Of a stretch of DNA of 9,285 nucleotides, positions 1-5,718 are shown one piece after another; within the stretch, counting starts at the first letter, position 1; each line of letters begins with the position of its first letter. The stretch is from Clostridia bacterium (GTDB lineage: Bacteria > Bacillota > Clostridia > Oscillospirales > Acutalibacteraceae), in the NCBI GenBank assembly GCA_900764115.1, contig CAAFMR010000173.1, positions 1-9,285 on the forward strand, written 5' to 3'. The notes beneath the pieces are model-generated. The model saw only the letters and a list, made by a program, of their open reading frames with translations. It was not told the DNA's origin and did not search any database. The position numbers were made by a program, and so were the translations under genes.

Positions 1-14
1 CGGCAAAAATCTGC

Positions 15-20
15 TATAAT
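15..20 (+). promoter_or_regulatory. Extended -10 element TGC-TATAAT near window start
   Basis: TATAAT at 15-20 is preceded by TGC at 12-14, which gives an extended -10. Any -35 would lie before base 1 and cannot be checked. If active, transcription would begin near base 27 and run into the kinase gene at 202 with a leader of about 175 bases, or would make a separate short RNA. It could also be chance. Confidence 0.45.
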
Positions 21-95
21 AGAGCGAGCAGCGTTTCTCCTGCGGCGGCGGAACGAAAAAGTGACAGTTTTGTTACTGTTGCCGCTGTGACTGCT

Positions 96-121
96 TTTAC
101 GGTTCCCCGCCGGGCTGTAAA
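96..121 (+). other. Leader hairpin upstream of the kinase gene
   Basis: The arms 96-105 and 112-121 can pair over 10 positions, including three or so G-U pairs, around a 6-base CCCGCC loop. No T-run follows, so it does not look like an intrinsic terminator. It would sit in the leader of a transcript started at the -10 element at 15-20. The stretch 21-149 otherwise shows no gene and no riboswitch class that I recognise. Confidence 0.25.
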
Positions 122-149
122 TAATGCACCGATTTCCCATATTCATCCA

Positions 150-178
150 AAGACACCGCCGGGTATCTGTGGTACACT
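150..178 (+). promoter_or_regulatory. Promoter of the kinase-phosphoesterase operon
   Basis: The -35-like AAGACA lies at 150-155 (four of six consensus bases), followed by a 17-base spacer and TACACT at 173-178. TGG directly before the -10 makes it an extended -10. Transcription would start near 185, giving a leader of about 17 bases that carries the AAAGGA ribosome site. The 12-mer TGTGGTACACTG at 168-179 matches the promoter of the alarmone synthetase (4959-4970) at 11 of 12 bases. Confidence 0.6.
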
Positions 179-201
179 GGCGGCAGAAAGGATGGATGAG
201 T

Positions 202-1296
202 ATGTCGATTGAGATTTCTGCCGCCGACCGGGCGGCTGTGCGGTTTTCCGCCGATACCCTGCTGCGCACCGAGCCCTATGGCGAGGGACACATCAATGTC
301 ACCTATGCCGCCTGGTATCGCCGGGCGGATGGCACGGAATACCGGCAGCTGTTGCAGCAGATCAACACCTATGTGTTCCCCGACCCTGCCGGGTTGATGG
401 CGAATATCCTGGGGGTCACCGGCTGGCTGCGGCAGCGGGTGGGGGAACGGGAGACCCTGACGGTGATTCCTACGCTGGAGGGCGATCCCTACTATACCGA
501 CCCGGAGGGGCACGCCTGGCGCAGCTATGTGTTCATCGAGGGAGCCACTGCCTATCAGCGGATTGAAAAGGACAGCGATTTTGCTACCTGCGGGGAGAGC
601 TTCGGGCGGTTTCAGCAGCTGTTGGCGGACTATCCCGCCCTGCAGCTGCGGGAGACCATCCCCCATTTTCACGATACCCCCAGCCGCTACGCCGCCCTGC
701 ACCGGGCGCTGGAGGCGGACCCGCTGGGACGGGCGGCGTCCGTGCAGACGGAGATTCGGTTTGCGCTGGAGCGGGAGGATACCGCCGATGCGCTGACGGC
801 GGCGCTGGAGAGCGGGGCGCTGCCCCGCCGGGTGACCCATAACGATACGAAGCTGAACAATATCCTCATCGACGACGCCACCGGCAAGGGGCTGTGCGTC
901 ATTGATCTGGATACGGTGATGCCCGGGGCGGTGGCGTTTGATTTCGGGGATTGCATCCGGTTCGGCGCCAACACCGCCGCCGAGGATGAAACCGACCTGT
1001 CCCGGGTGGGGCTGAATCTGCATCTCTTTGAGGTGTTTGCCGCCGGGTATCTGCGCAGCGCCGCCGGATTTTTGACCCCTGCCGAGGTGGACAGTCTGGC
1101 GGTGGGCGCCCGACTGATGACGCTGGAGTGCGGGGTGCGGTTCCTCACCGATTATCTGGAGGGGGATGTGTATTTCCGCATCCATCGCCCGGAGCATAAC
1201 CTGGACCGTTGCCGCACCCAGTTCCGGCTGGTGGCGGATATGGAGGATAAAATGGCGCAGATGCAGACCATTGTGCAGCGCGCCGTCCAAGACTAA
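202..1296 (+). CDS. NahK-like phosphotransferase (N-acetylhexosamine 1-kinase family)
   Basis: A 364-residue cytoplasmic kinase of the aminoglycoside phosphotransferase/choline kinase fold. A nucleotide loop GEGHINVTY lies at residues 27-35. The catalytic segment VTHNDTKLNN at 211-220 holds the likely catalytic base D215, and IDLDTVMPG at 234-242 carries the metal-binding D235/D237. FGD follows at 248-250. Overall length and these motifs resemble Bifidobacterium N-acetylhexosamine 1-kinase (about 359 residues), which phosphorylates GlcNAc or GalNAc at C1. The true substrate here is not proven; another sugar or amino alcohol is possible. I chose ATG 202 because AAAGGA at 187-192 is well spaced for it. 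ATG 196 is an in-frame alternative, and an ATG at 124 would place the promoter inside the gene. The stop codon overlaps the ribosome site of the phosphoesterase, so the two genes are co-expressed. Confidence 0.85.
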   Translation: MSIEISAADRAAVRFSADTLLRTEPYGEGHINVTYAAWYRRADGTEYRQLLQQINTYVFPDPAGLMANILGVTGWLRQRVGERETLTVIPTLEGDPYYTDPEGHAWRSYVFIEGATAYQRIEKDSDFATCGESFGRFQQLLADYPALQLRETIPHFHDTPSRYAALHRALEADPLGRAASVQTEIRFALEREDTADALTAALESGALPRRVTHNDTKLNNILIDDATGKGLCVIDLDTVMPGAVAFDFGDCIRFGANTAAEDETDLSRVGLNLHLFEVFAAGYLRSAAGFLTPAEVDSLAVGARLMTLECGVRFLTDYLEGDVYFRIHRPEHNLDRCRTQFRLVADMEDKMAQMQTIVQRAVQD

Positions 1297-1308
1297 GGAG
1301 GAAATACC

Positions 1309-2451
1309 ATGAAGATTGCCTGCTACACCGACATTCACAATCAGGAGGTTATGCTGAACCTCCCCACCGTGCTGCGGGGCTCGGCGGTGACGGCGGCGCG
1401 GCTCACCGCCGCCGAATGGGGGCAGGCAGATTTGGCGATCGTGGGGGGCGACAATCTCTCCGACTATCCCTACTGGAACCGCTCCTGCGCCCTGCCCTAC
1501 CGCAACTGGCTGGACATCAAGGCGAAGATTACCGCCAACTTTGCCGCTGTGGCAAAGGGGGAGCGGGTGCTGTATGTGGACGGCAATAACGATATGATCC
1601 TGGGGGATCTGCCCACGGCGGAAAACCCGCCCTATAACACCTGCGAGTTTTATACCTCTCCCATGAAGCAGACGCTGGGCACGCTGTCCCCTGCCGACTA
1701 TATCGGCAAGATCGCCGCCAGCAAGGGACCCCAGGCGGGGGAGCATCTGCTGGCGTTCCACTATGTGGTGGATGGGGTGGATTTCTTCGGCATCAATGTG
1801 GACCCGGATACCTGCTTCAACAGCCACGACGGATACTATAACGCCGACTCCCTGCGCTGGCTGGGGGAAAAGCTGGATGAGGTGGACCCGGAGGGGAATA
1901 AGCTGCTGTTTGTGGTGGGGCACCTGTCCGCCACCACGCTGGAGGACGACACGACCCACGCAGAGGATATGGGTCCGGAGCAGCGGGAACCGCTGTATGC
2001 CGCCCTGCAGGGGCACCGCAACCTGTTCTATCTCTATGGGCACGTGCACGGGCAGCATTATGTCCACCGGCAGACGGCACCGGGGATTTTGCCCATCGGC
2101 GCCGACGGGCAGCTGATGAAAATTCCCGCTGCGGAGAGCGATAGCCGCCAGCTGCTGGGGGAGGCGCACCCGGCGTTTTACACCGTGCATATGGGCGGTC
2201 TGCGCCCCTTCGTGAAATGGGGTGCCGCCAACCCGCTGGAATACTTTGAAAATGACCCGCTGACCGGTGTGCTGCCCGGTGGGGATACGGAAACGACCTG
2301 TCTCGGCACCGCCACCCCTCGCCTGGCGCAGTATCTGCTTATCGAGACCTACCCCGATCGGGTGGTGTTCGCCTATCGGAATACCGGCACCTATCCCGGC
2401 TACACCACCGCCGATAAGCCCGCCCCCTTTACGGTGTATTTGCAGCTGTAA
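1309..2451 (+). CDS. Calcineurin-like metallophosphoesterase
   Basis: A 380-residue protein with the full metallophosphoesterase signature in order: D8-x-H10 (TDIHN), GGDN with D48, GNND at 92-95, VVGH with H205, and GHVHG with H245 and H247. These residues bind two metal ions in the family, which hydrolyses phosphomonoesters or phosphodiesters. There is no signal peptide or membrane segment, so it is likely cytosolic. Insertions between GNND and H205, and about 130 residues after GHVHG, make it longer than a minimal domain, and the C-terminal part has no fold that I recognise. AAGGAGG at 1295-1301 lies 7 bases before the start and overlaps the kinase stop codon, so translation is probably coupled. 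The substrate is unknown. Pairing with a sugar-type kinase suggests a phosphorylated metabolite, but that is inference. Confidence 0.88.
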   Translation: MKIACYTDIHNQEVMLNLPTVLRGSAVTAARLTAAEWGQADLAIVGGDNLSDYPYWNRSCALPYRNWLDIKAKITANFAAVAKGERVLYVDGNNDMILGDLPTAENPPYNTCEFYTSPMKQTLGTLSPADYIGKIAASKGPQAGEHLLAFHYVVDGVDFFGINVDPDTCFNSHDGYYNADSLRWLGEKLDEVDPEGNKLLFVVGHLSATTLEDDTTHAEDMGPEQREPLYAALQGHRNLFYLYGHVHGQHYVHRQTAPGILPIGADGQLMKIPAAESDSRQLLGEAHPAFYTVHMGGLRPFVKWGAANPLEYFENDPLTGVLPGGDTETTCLGTATPRLAQYLLIETYPDRVVFAYRNTGTYPGYTTADKPAPFTVYLQL

Positions 2452-2466
2452 GTGCGGCTAAAGCAC

Positions 2467-2518
2467 CGGTTATATCCTCTGTTTCTGCGGCGCGCCCCAG
2501 CGGGCGGCGCCATAACCG
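2467..2518. other. Nested inverted repeat in the convergent intergenic region
   Basis: CGGTTAT at 2467-2473 is an exact inverted match to ATAACCG at 2512-2518. Between them, GGCGCGCCC at 2489-2497 can pair with the GGGCGGCGCC arm at 2502-2511, with a one-base bulge. The element lies just beyond the phosphoesterase stop and before the strong terminator at 2521-2554. It may be a secondary transcription stop or RNA-stabilising stem for either strand. No T-run follows on the plus strand. Confidence 0.4.
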
Positions 2519-2554
2519 AAAAACCGCCGGGAACCATTTGGTTCCCGGCGGTTT
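2519..2554. terminator. Bidirectional intrinsic terminator between convergent operons
   Basis: Arms 2521-2535 and 2540-2554 form a perfect 15-bp stem with a 4-base ATTT loop. Read on the minus strand the stem is followed by TTTTT (complement of 2519-2523), so it best fits the end of the cps module. On the plus strand only three T residues close the stem, so stopping of the phosphoesterase transcript may be weaker. Confidence 0.85.
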
Positions 2555-2569
2555 GCGCGTCGTAAAAAA

Positions 2570-3343
2570 TCAGGGCACCCGTTGCAGAGGGACATCGCTC
2601 AGCAGCTTCTGTCCGGTCTCTTCCATCAGCGCCAGCCATTGGCGCCCGCAGCGCTGATGCCGCTGCATTTTCTGGCAGGCAAGAGCCATGTGGGATGTCC
2701 GGTGGTCGGCGTGGTGCATATCCGAGCCCAGAACCAGCCGCTGGGGCTGGGGCAGCCAATGCCGCAGCCGCCGGTAGGCGCGGCTGTCTAAAAAAACATC
2801 CGCATTCAGCTGCACCACCAGGTCGGGCAGGCTCATCAGCTGCGCAATCTCTGCGGAGGAATACCATGGACGATACCGGTCTACGTGCGCCAGAAGGATC
2901 GTCAATCGCTGCCCCAGCGCAATGTCCTCCACCTCATCATACAACCAGGCGGGCGGGGGCATAAAGGGCAGCTCCAGCAGCAGCGCATCTGTCCCCTGCA
3001 TACACAAGGGGCGCAGATCCACCGCGCTGATTCCCCGGCGCAGCAGCACCTCAGCCCCCAACACCAGGTGTATCCGCCCGGTCAGTTCCGGTGCACAGGC
3101 AATCCGTTGCTGCAGGGTATGCAGCGCCTGCGCCCGTGTGTCCAGAAACGTTTCCACCGAGCTGTCTCCATAGTAAAAATGGGGGGTTGCCGCCACGGTG
3201 CGGATTCCTTGCGCCAAGGAATCCCGCAGCATCAGCACCGACTCCTGTACGTTGACGGCGCCGTCGTCGATGCCGGGCAGGCAATGGGAATGAAAATCAA
3301 TCGCGTTTTTTGGCATCATAGTGTGTGCTGTACTCATAATCAT
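2570..3343 (-). CDS. cpsB: CpsB/YwqE-type tyrosine-protein phosphatase (PHP family)
   Basis: A PHP-superfamily, metal-dependent phosphotyrosine phosphatase that in known systems dephosphorylates the CpsD kinase. From the first ATG (257 residues) the metal motifs are DFHSHCLPGIDDG at 16-28, TPH with H55, GAEV with E98, AHVDRY with H153, NAD at 180-182 and GSDMHH at 206-211. Length matches the family (about 245-255). The start is uncertain: ATG codons also occur at 3337, 3319 and 3316, and none has a clear ribosome site. The family usually begins only a few residues before the first His motif. A start at 3316 would therefore fit and would give a 20-base overlap with cpsD, the same as the cpsC-cpsD overlap. 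Translation is probably coupled to cpsD. This is the last gene of the module, ending 16 bases from the terminator stem. Confidence 0.9.
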   Translation of the reverse strand: MIMSTAHTMMPKNAIDFHSHCLPGIDDGAVNVQESVLMLRDSLAQGIRTVAATPHFYYGDSSVETFLDTRAQALHTLQQRIACAPELTGRIHLVLGAEVLLRRGISAVDLRPLCMQGTDALLLELPFMPPPAWLYDEVEDIALGQRLTILLAHVDRYRPWYSSAEIAQLMSLPDLVVQLNADVFLDSRAYRRLRHWLPQPQRLVLGSDMHHADHRTSHMALACQKMQRHQRCGRQWLALMEETGQKLLSDVPLQRVP

Positions 3344-4055
3344 AGGAACGGTAATAGCGGCCTTTTTCGTAGCGGGAATAGCCGTCGCCGGCGGTGCGCA
3401 CGTCGGTCACGATGACCCCTAACATATTGGCGTTAATCTGCCGGATTGCCTCCACGCGCTCGCTCAGCTCATCATAGGTGGTCTGCCGCGACCGCGCGAT
3501 CAGCACCAGCCCGGCGATATGGGGCGCCAGAACCAGCGCATCCGTCACCACCGCCAGCGGCGGTGTGTCCAGAAACACATAGTCGTACCGTTTCCGCAGC
3601 TCTGCCAGCAGCTCCACCATCCGGGCGGAGCCCAGCAGCTCGGAGGGATTGGGCGGGGTCGCCCCGGAGGTGATCAGATCCAGATTCGGCACCACGTTTT
3701 TCTTCACGCAGTCGTCCAGGGCGCTGAGTCCGCCCAGAATCTTGGACAGCCCTTCCGTTTTGCTGACCCGGAAATTCCGGTGCTGGGCGGGCTTGCGCAT
3801 ATCCGCGTCCACCAGAATCACCCGGGCGCCGGTCTGCGCCATCACGATGCCCAGATTGCAGCAGGTGGTGGATTTACCGGCGCTCGGCTCGACGCTGGTG
3901 AATGCCACCGCCCGGTTGTCGGTGTTTGCCAGGGTGAACAGCAGATTGGTGCGAATGAGCTTATAGGCTTCCGCGATGCGGAAATTGGCGTTGCGTACGG
4001 AATCGCCGACCTTTTCCGGCACAGAGACGATCCGTTTACTGTTTCTTTCGGGCAT
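3297..4055 (-). CDS. cpsD: CpsD/CapB-type tyrosine-protein kinase (BY-kinase)
   Basis: A 252-residue cytoplasmic BY-kinase catalytic subunit. The activation or oligomerisation motif EAYKLIRTNL is at 29-38. The Walker A loop VEPSAGKSTT at 55-64 has catalytic K61, with Ser58 where many relatives have Gly. Walker A' is VILVDADMRKP at 79-89 and Walker B is VFLDTPP at 160-166. The C-terminal tail is a tyrosine cluster with eight Tyr in the last 27 residues (226, 229, 234, 235, 238, 240, 242, 246), the usual autophosphorylation site. It needs a CpsC-type membrane activator, which is encoded just upstream. AAGGGAGG at 4064-4071 (minus strand) sits 8 bases before the start. The gene overlaps cpsC by 20 bases and the longest form of cpsB by 47. 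Confidence 0.95.
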   Translation of the reverse strand: MPERNSKRIVSVPEKVGDSVRNANFRIAEAYKLIRTNLLFTLANTDNRAVAFTSVEPSAGKSTTCCNLGIVMAQTGARVILVDADMRKPAQHRNFRVSKTEGLSKILGGLSALDDCVKKNVVPNLDLITSGATPPNPSELLGSARMVELLAELRKRYDYVFLDTPPLAVVTDALVLAPHIAGLVLIARSRQTTYDELSERVEAIRQINANMLGVIVTDVRTAGDGYSRYEKGRYYRSYDYEYSTHYDAKKRD

Positions 4056-4755
4056 TGACCGCGCCTCCCTTCTTAGTCGGCTGTACGCTGGGGATCTCCC
4101 CCAGCACCGTTAAATTCAGCCGACGGCGCATCTCTCGCTCGTCGCTGACGGTGTTGTCGGTTATGTAAGTTATCAGCACCACCGCGCAGGCGATTGCCAG
4201 CCCCGCCATGGCGCCCAGAGCGGTGTTCTGGATCAAATGGGGCCCGACCTGAACGCCTTTTTTTGCCGGCGCCATAACGGTGACGTTACCCATCTGCATG
4301 ATTTCCTTCAGCTTTGTCGGCGCCACACTTGCCAGCGCGTCGCAGATGGCTTTGGACAGATTGGGGTTGGTGGTGGTGACGGCGATGTTCAGCATCGCCG
4401 TGTTGTCCTCAGGGGCCATTTTCAAGGCGTTGCGGATTTCGGCGGCGCTGACGGTGTAGCCTTGCCGCGCCAGCCGTGTGGACACCTCGTTGAGCACCAG
4501 ATCGTTTTTCAGGATGACGATATATTCGCCCGCCAGCGTCTGGGAAGCTGTCAGGGAGCTGGGGCTGGCGTATGTATTGGAATCCACCTGTGTGAAGTTG
4601 CTGATATACATTTGAAATTTCGATTGGTATGTAGCGCTGATGAACAGCTTGCTGCCCACGCCCAGCAGCACCGCACCGACGATGGCGGCAGCCAGGAGCC
4701 ACTTGATTTTCCGCAACAAAATCTGAAAAACGGTTAAAAGATCCAATTCGCGCAT
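4036..4755 (-). CDS. cpsC: CpsC/YveK-type chain-length determinant, BY-kinase activator
   Basis: A 239-residue membrane protein of the Wzz family. Two membrane segments (about 18-39 and 176-197) flank an extracellular loop of roughly 135 residues. After the second segment comes the short cytoplasmic tail with the family motif DNTVSDEREMRRRLNLTVLG (200-219) followed by EIP. In Gram-positive bacteria this tail binds and activates the separate CpsD kinase, and the protein influences polysaccharide chain length. The separate C and D polypeptides are the Firmicute arrangement. GAGAGGAG lies about 12 bases before the ATG, which is slightly long spacing. It is the first gene of the module and is served by the consensus promoter at 4821-4849. 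Confidence 0.92.
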   Translation of the reverse strand: MRELDLLTVFQILLRKIKWLLAAAIVGAVLLGVGSKLFISATYQSKFQMYISNFTQVDSNTYASPSSLTASQTLAGEYIVILKNDLVLNEVSTRLARQGYTVSAAEIRNALKMAPEDNTAMLNIAVTTTNPNLSKAICDALASVAPTKLKEIMQMGNVTVMAPAKKGVQVGPHLIQNTALGAMAGLAIACAVVLITYITDNTVSDEREMRRRLNLTVLGEIPSVQPTKKGGAVNARKKQ

Positions 4756-4820
4756 TGGTTTTTGTTGCTCCTCTCATTTTTCGTGTATTTAATCATAAAA
4801 AGCCGTACAATTCGGATTTA

Positions 4821-4849
4821 ATTATACCTTGTCCGGGGGTGCTTGTCAA
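4821..4849 (-). promoter_or_regulatory. Perfect consensus sigma-A promoter for cpsC-cpsD-cpsB
   Basis: On the minus strand TTGACA (complement of 4844-4849) is followed by exactly 17 bases and TATAAT (complement of 4821-4826). Start would be near 4814, giving a leader of about 58 bases before cpsC. Perfect consensus at both boxes and spacing predicts strong basal activity, so control by a repressor or after transcription would be expected if expression is not constant. Confidence 0.9.
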
Positions 4850-4876
4850 CCGAGAATTTTCCTCTGCGGACATACT

Positions 4877-4900
4877 CCGGCAGCCGGCAGCCGGCTGCCG
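4877..4900. repeat. Heptamer repeats and 16-bp palindrome in the divergent control region
   Basis: Three heptamers run in tandem: CCGGCAG at 4877-4883, CCGGCAG at 4884-4890 and CCGGCTG at 4891-4897. The last two build a perfect palindrome, CGGCAGCCGGCTGCCG, at 4885-4900. It lies between the two opposed promoters, 35 bases beyond the cps -35 box and 40 bases before the -35 of the alarmone synthetase. A second short inverted repeat, CCGCG-C-CGCGG, follows at 4910-4920. This could be a regulator site, but GC-rich DNA makes such palindromes easier to get by chance. Confidence 0.45.
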
Positions 4901-4940
4901 TGCGACCCACCGCGCCGCGGCAAAAAACCGGATATACCCC

Positions 4941-4969
4941 TTGCTGTCAACCCGGCTTTGTGGTATACT
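4941..4969 (+). promoter_or_regulatory. Extended -10 promoter of the alarmone synthetase
   Basis: TTGCTG at 4941-4946, a 17-base spacer and TATACT at 4964-4969, with TGG directly before the -10. Start would be near 4976, leaving a leader of about 18 bases that contains the GAGAGG ribosome site. Confidence 0.75.
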
Positions 4970-4993
4970 GACAGGGAGAGGACGGTGACGTCT

Positions 4994-5671
4994 ATGTACG
5001 ATATACCTGAGCCGGCACCCGACCGGACGGAGCTGTACGAAAACGCCCATCAGTTTCTGGTGCTGCACAACCTGTATGAGTCGGCGGTCAAGCAGCTGAC
5101 GCTGAAATTTGAGATTCTGGACAGCGAATTCAACGTGCTGTATGCCCGCAATCCCATCCACCATATTGAGAGCCGGGTGAAATCCCCGGAGAGCATTGCC
5201 GCCAAACTGCGCAAGAAGGGCAAGCCCGTCACCATCGCCGCCGCCCGGGAATATGTCAACGATATCGCCGGGGTGCGGGTGGTGTGCCATTATATTGACG
5301 ATGTTTACCGGGTGGCGGAGATGCTGGAGCGGCAGAAAGATCTGGAGATCGTCAAGCGGCAGGACTATATCCGGACCCCCAACTATAACGGCTATCGGTC
5401 GCTGCATCTGGATATCCGGGTGCCGGTGTATCTGTCCGACCGGACGGAATACGTCACCGCCGAAATTCAGATCCGCACCGTGGCGATGGATTTCTGGGCG
5501 AGCCTGGAGCACGATGTGCGGTATAAGGTGGACAAGTCCACCCTGCCGGCGGGCATTAACGAGGAGATGTATGCCTGCGCCGATAAAATCGCCGAAATCG
5601 ACCGGCAGATGCAGGATATGTACCGGCGCATCAAGGCGGCGGAGAAAGAGAGCGCTGCCGCCGACACATAA
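4994..5671 (+). CDS. ywaC: Small alarmone synthetase, (p)ppGpp synthetase, YwaC/RelP type
   Basis: A 225-residue single-domain RelA/SpoT synthetase that transfers pyrophosphate from ATP to GDP or GTP to make (p)ppGpp. Family motifs, in order, are NPIHHIESRVKSPESIAAKL at 53-72, DIAGVRVVC at 90-98 (metal-binding D90), DYIRTPNYNGYRSLHL at 124-139, and AEIQIRTVAMDFWASLEH at 156-173 with E157. A short helical tail follows. There is no HD hydrolase, TGS or ACT domain, so it is a stand-alone synthetase. The NPIxH, TPxxNGYRSLHL and AMDFWASLEH motifs fit Bacillus YwaC (SAS2/RelP) better than YjbM (RelQ); this is from memory of the families. The ATG at 4994 is preferred. An in-frame GTG at 4985 is possible but would leave almost no leader. 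ldhA follows after 47 bases without a terminator. Confidence 0.92.
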   Translation: MYDIPEPAPDRTELYENAHQFLVLHNLYESAVKQLTLKFEILDSEFNVLYARNPIHHIESRVKSPESIAAKLRKKGKPVTIAAAREYVNDIAGVRVVCHYIDDVYRVAEMLERQKDLEIVKRQDYIRTPNYNGYRSLHLDIRVPVYLSDRTEYVTAEIQIRTVAMDFWASLEHDVRYKVDKSTLPAGINEEMYACADKIAEIDRQMQDMYRRIKAAEKESAAADT

Positions 5672-5718
5672 ATTGCCCGGCAGCGGCGCACACTACCCCC
5701 GAAAGAGAGGCGACAGAA

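Noticed and set aside
124..201. Upstream ATG at 124 as the kinase start
   Set aside because: It would put the promoter inside the gene, has no ribosome site, and adds residues not needed by the family length.
97..2190. 697-codon open frame on the minus strand across the kinase and phosphoesterase genes
   Set aside because: It is a product of GC-rich codon bias opposite two clear plus-strand genes. The translation is low-complexity (rich in G, P, H, Q, V), has no recognisable motif and spans two unrelated genes.
3519..4058. Plus-strand open frame opposite cpsD
   Set aside because: Overlaps a complete BY-kinase with all Walker motifs; the alternative protein shows no motifs.
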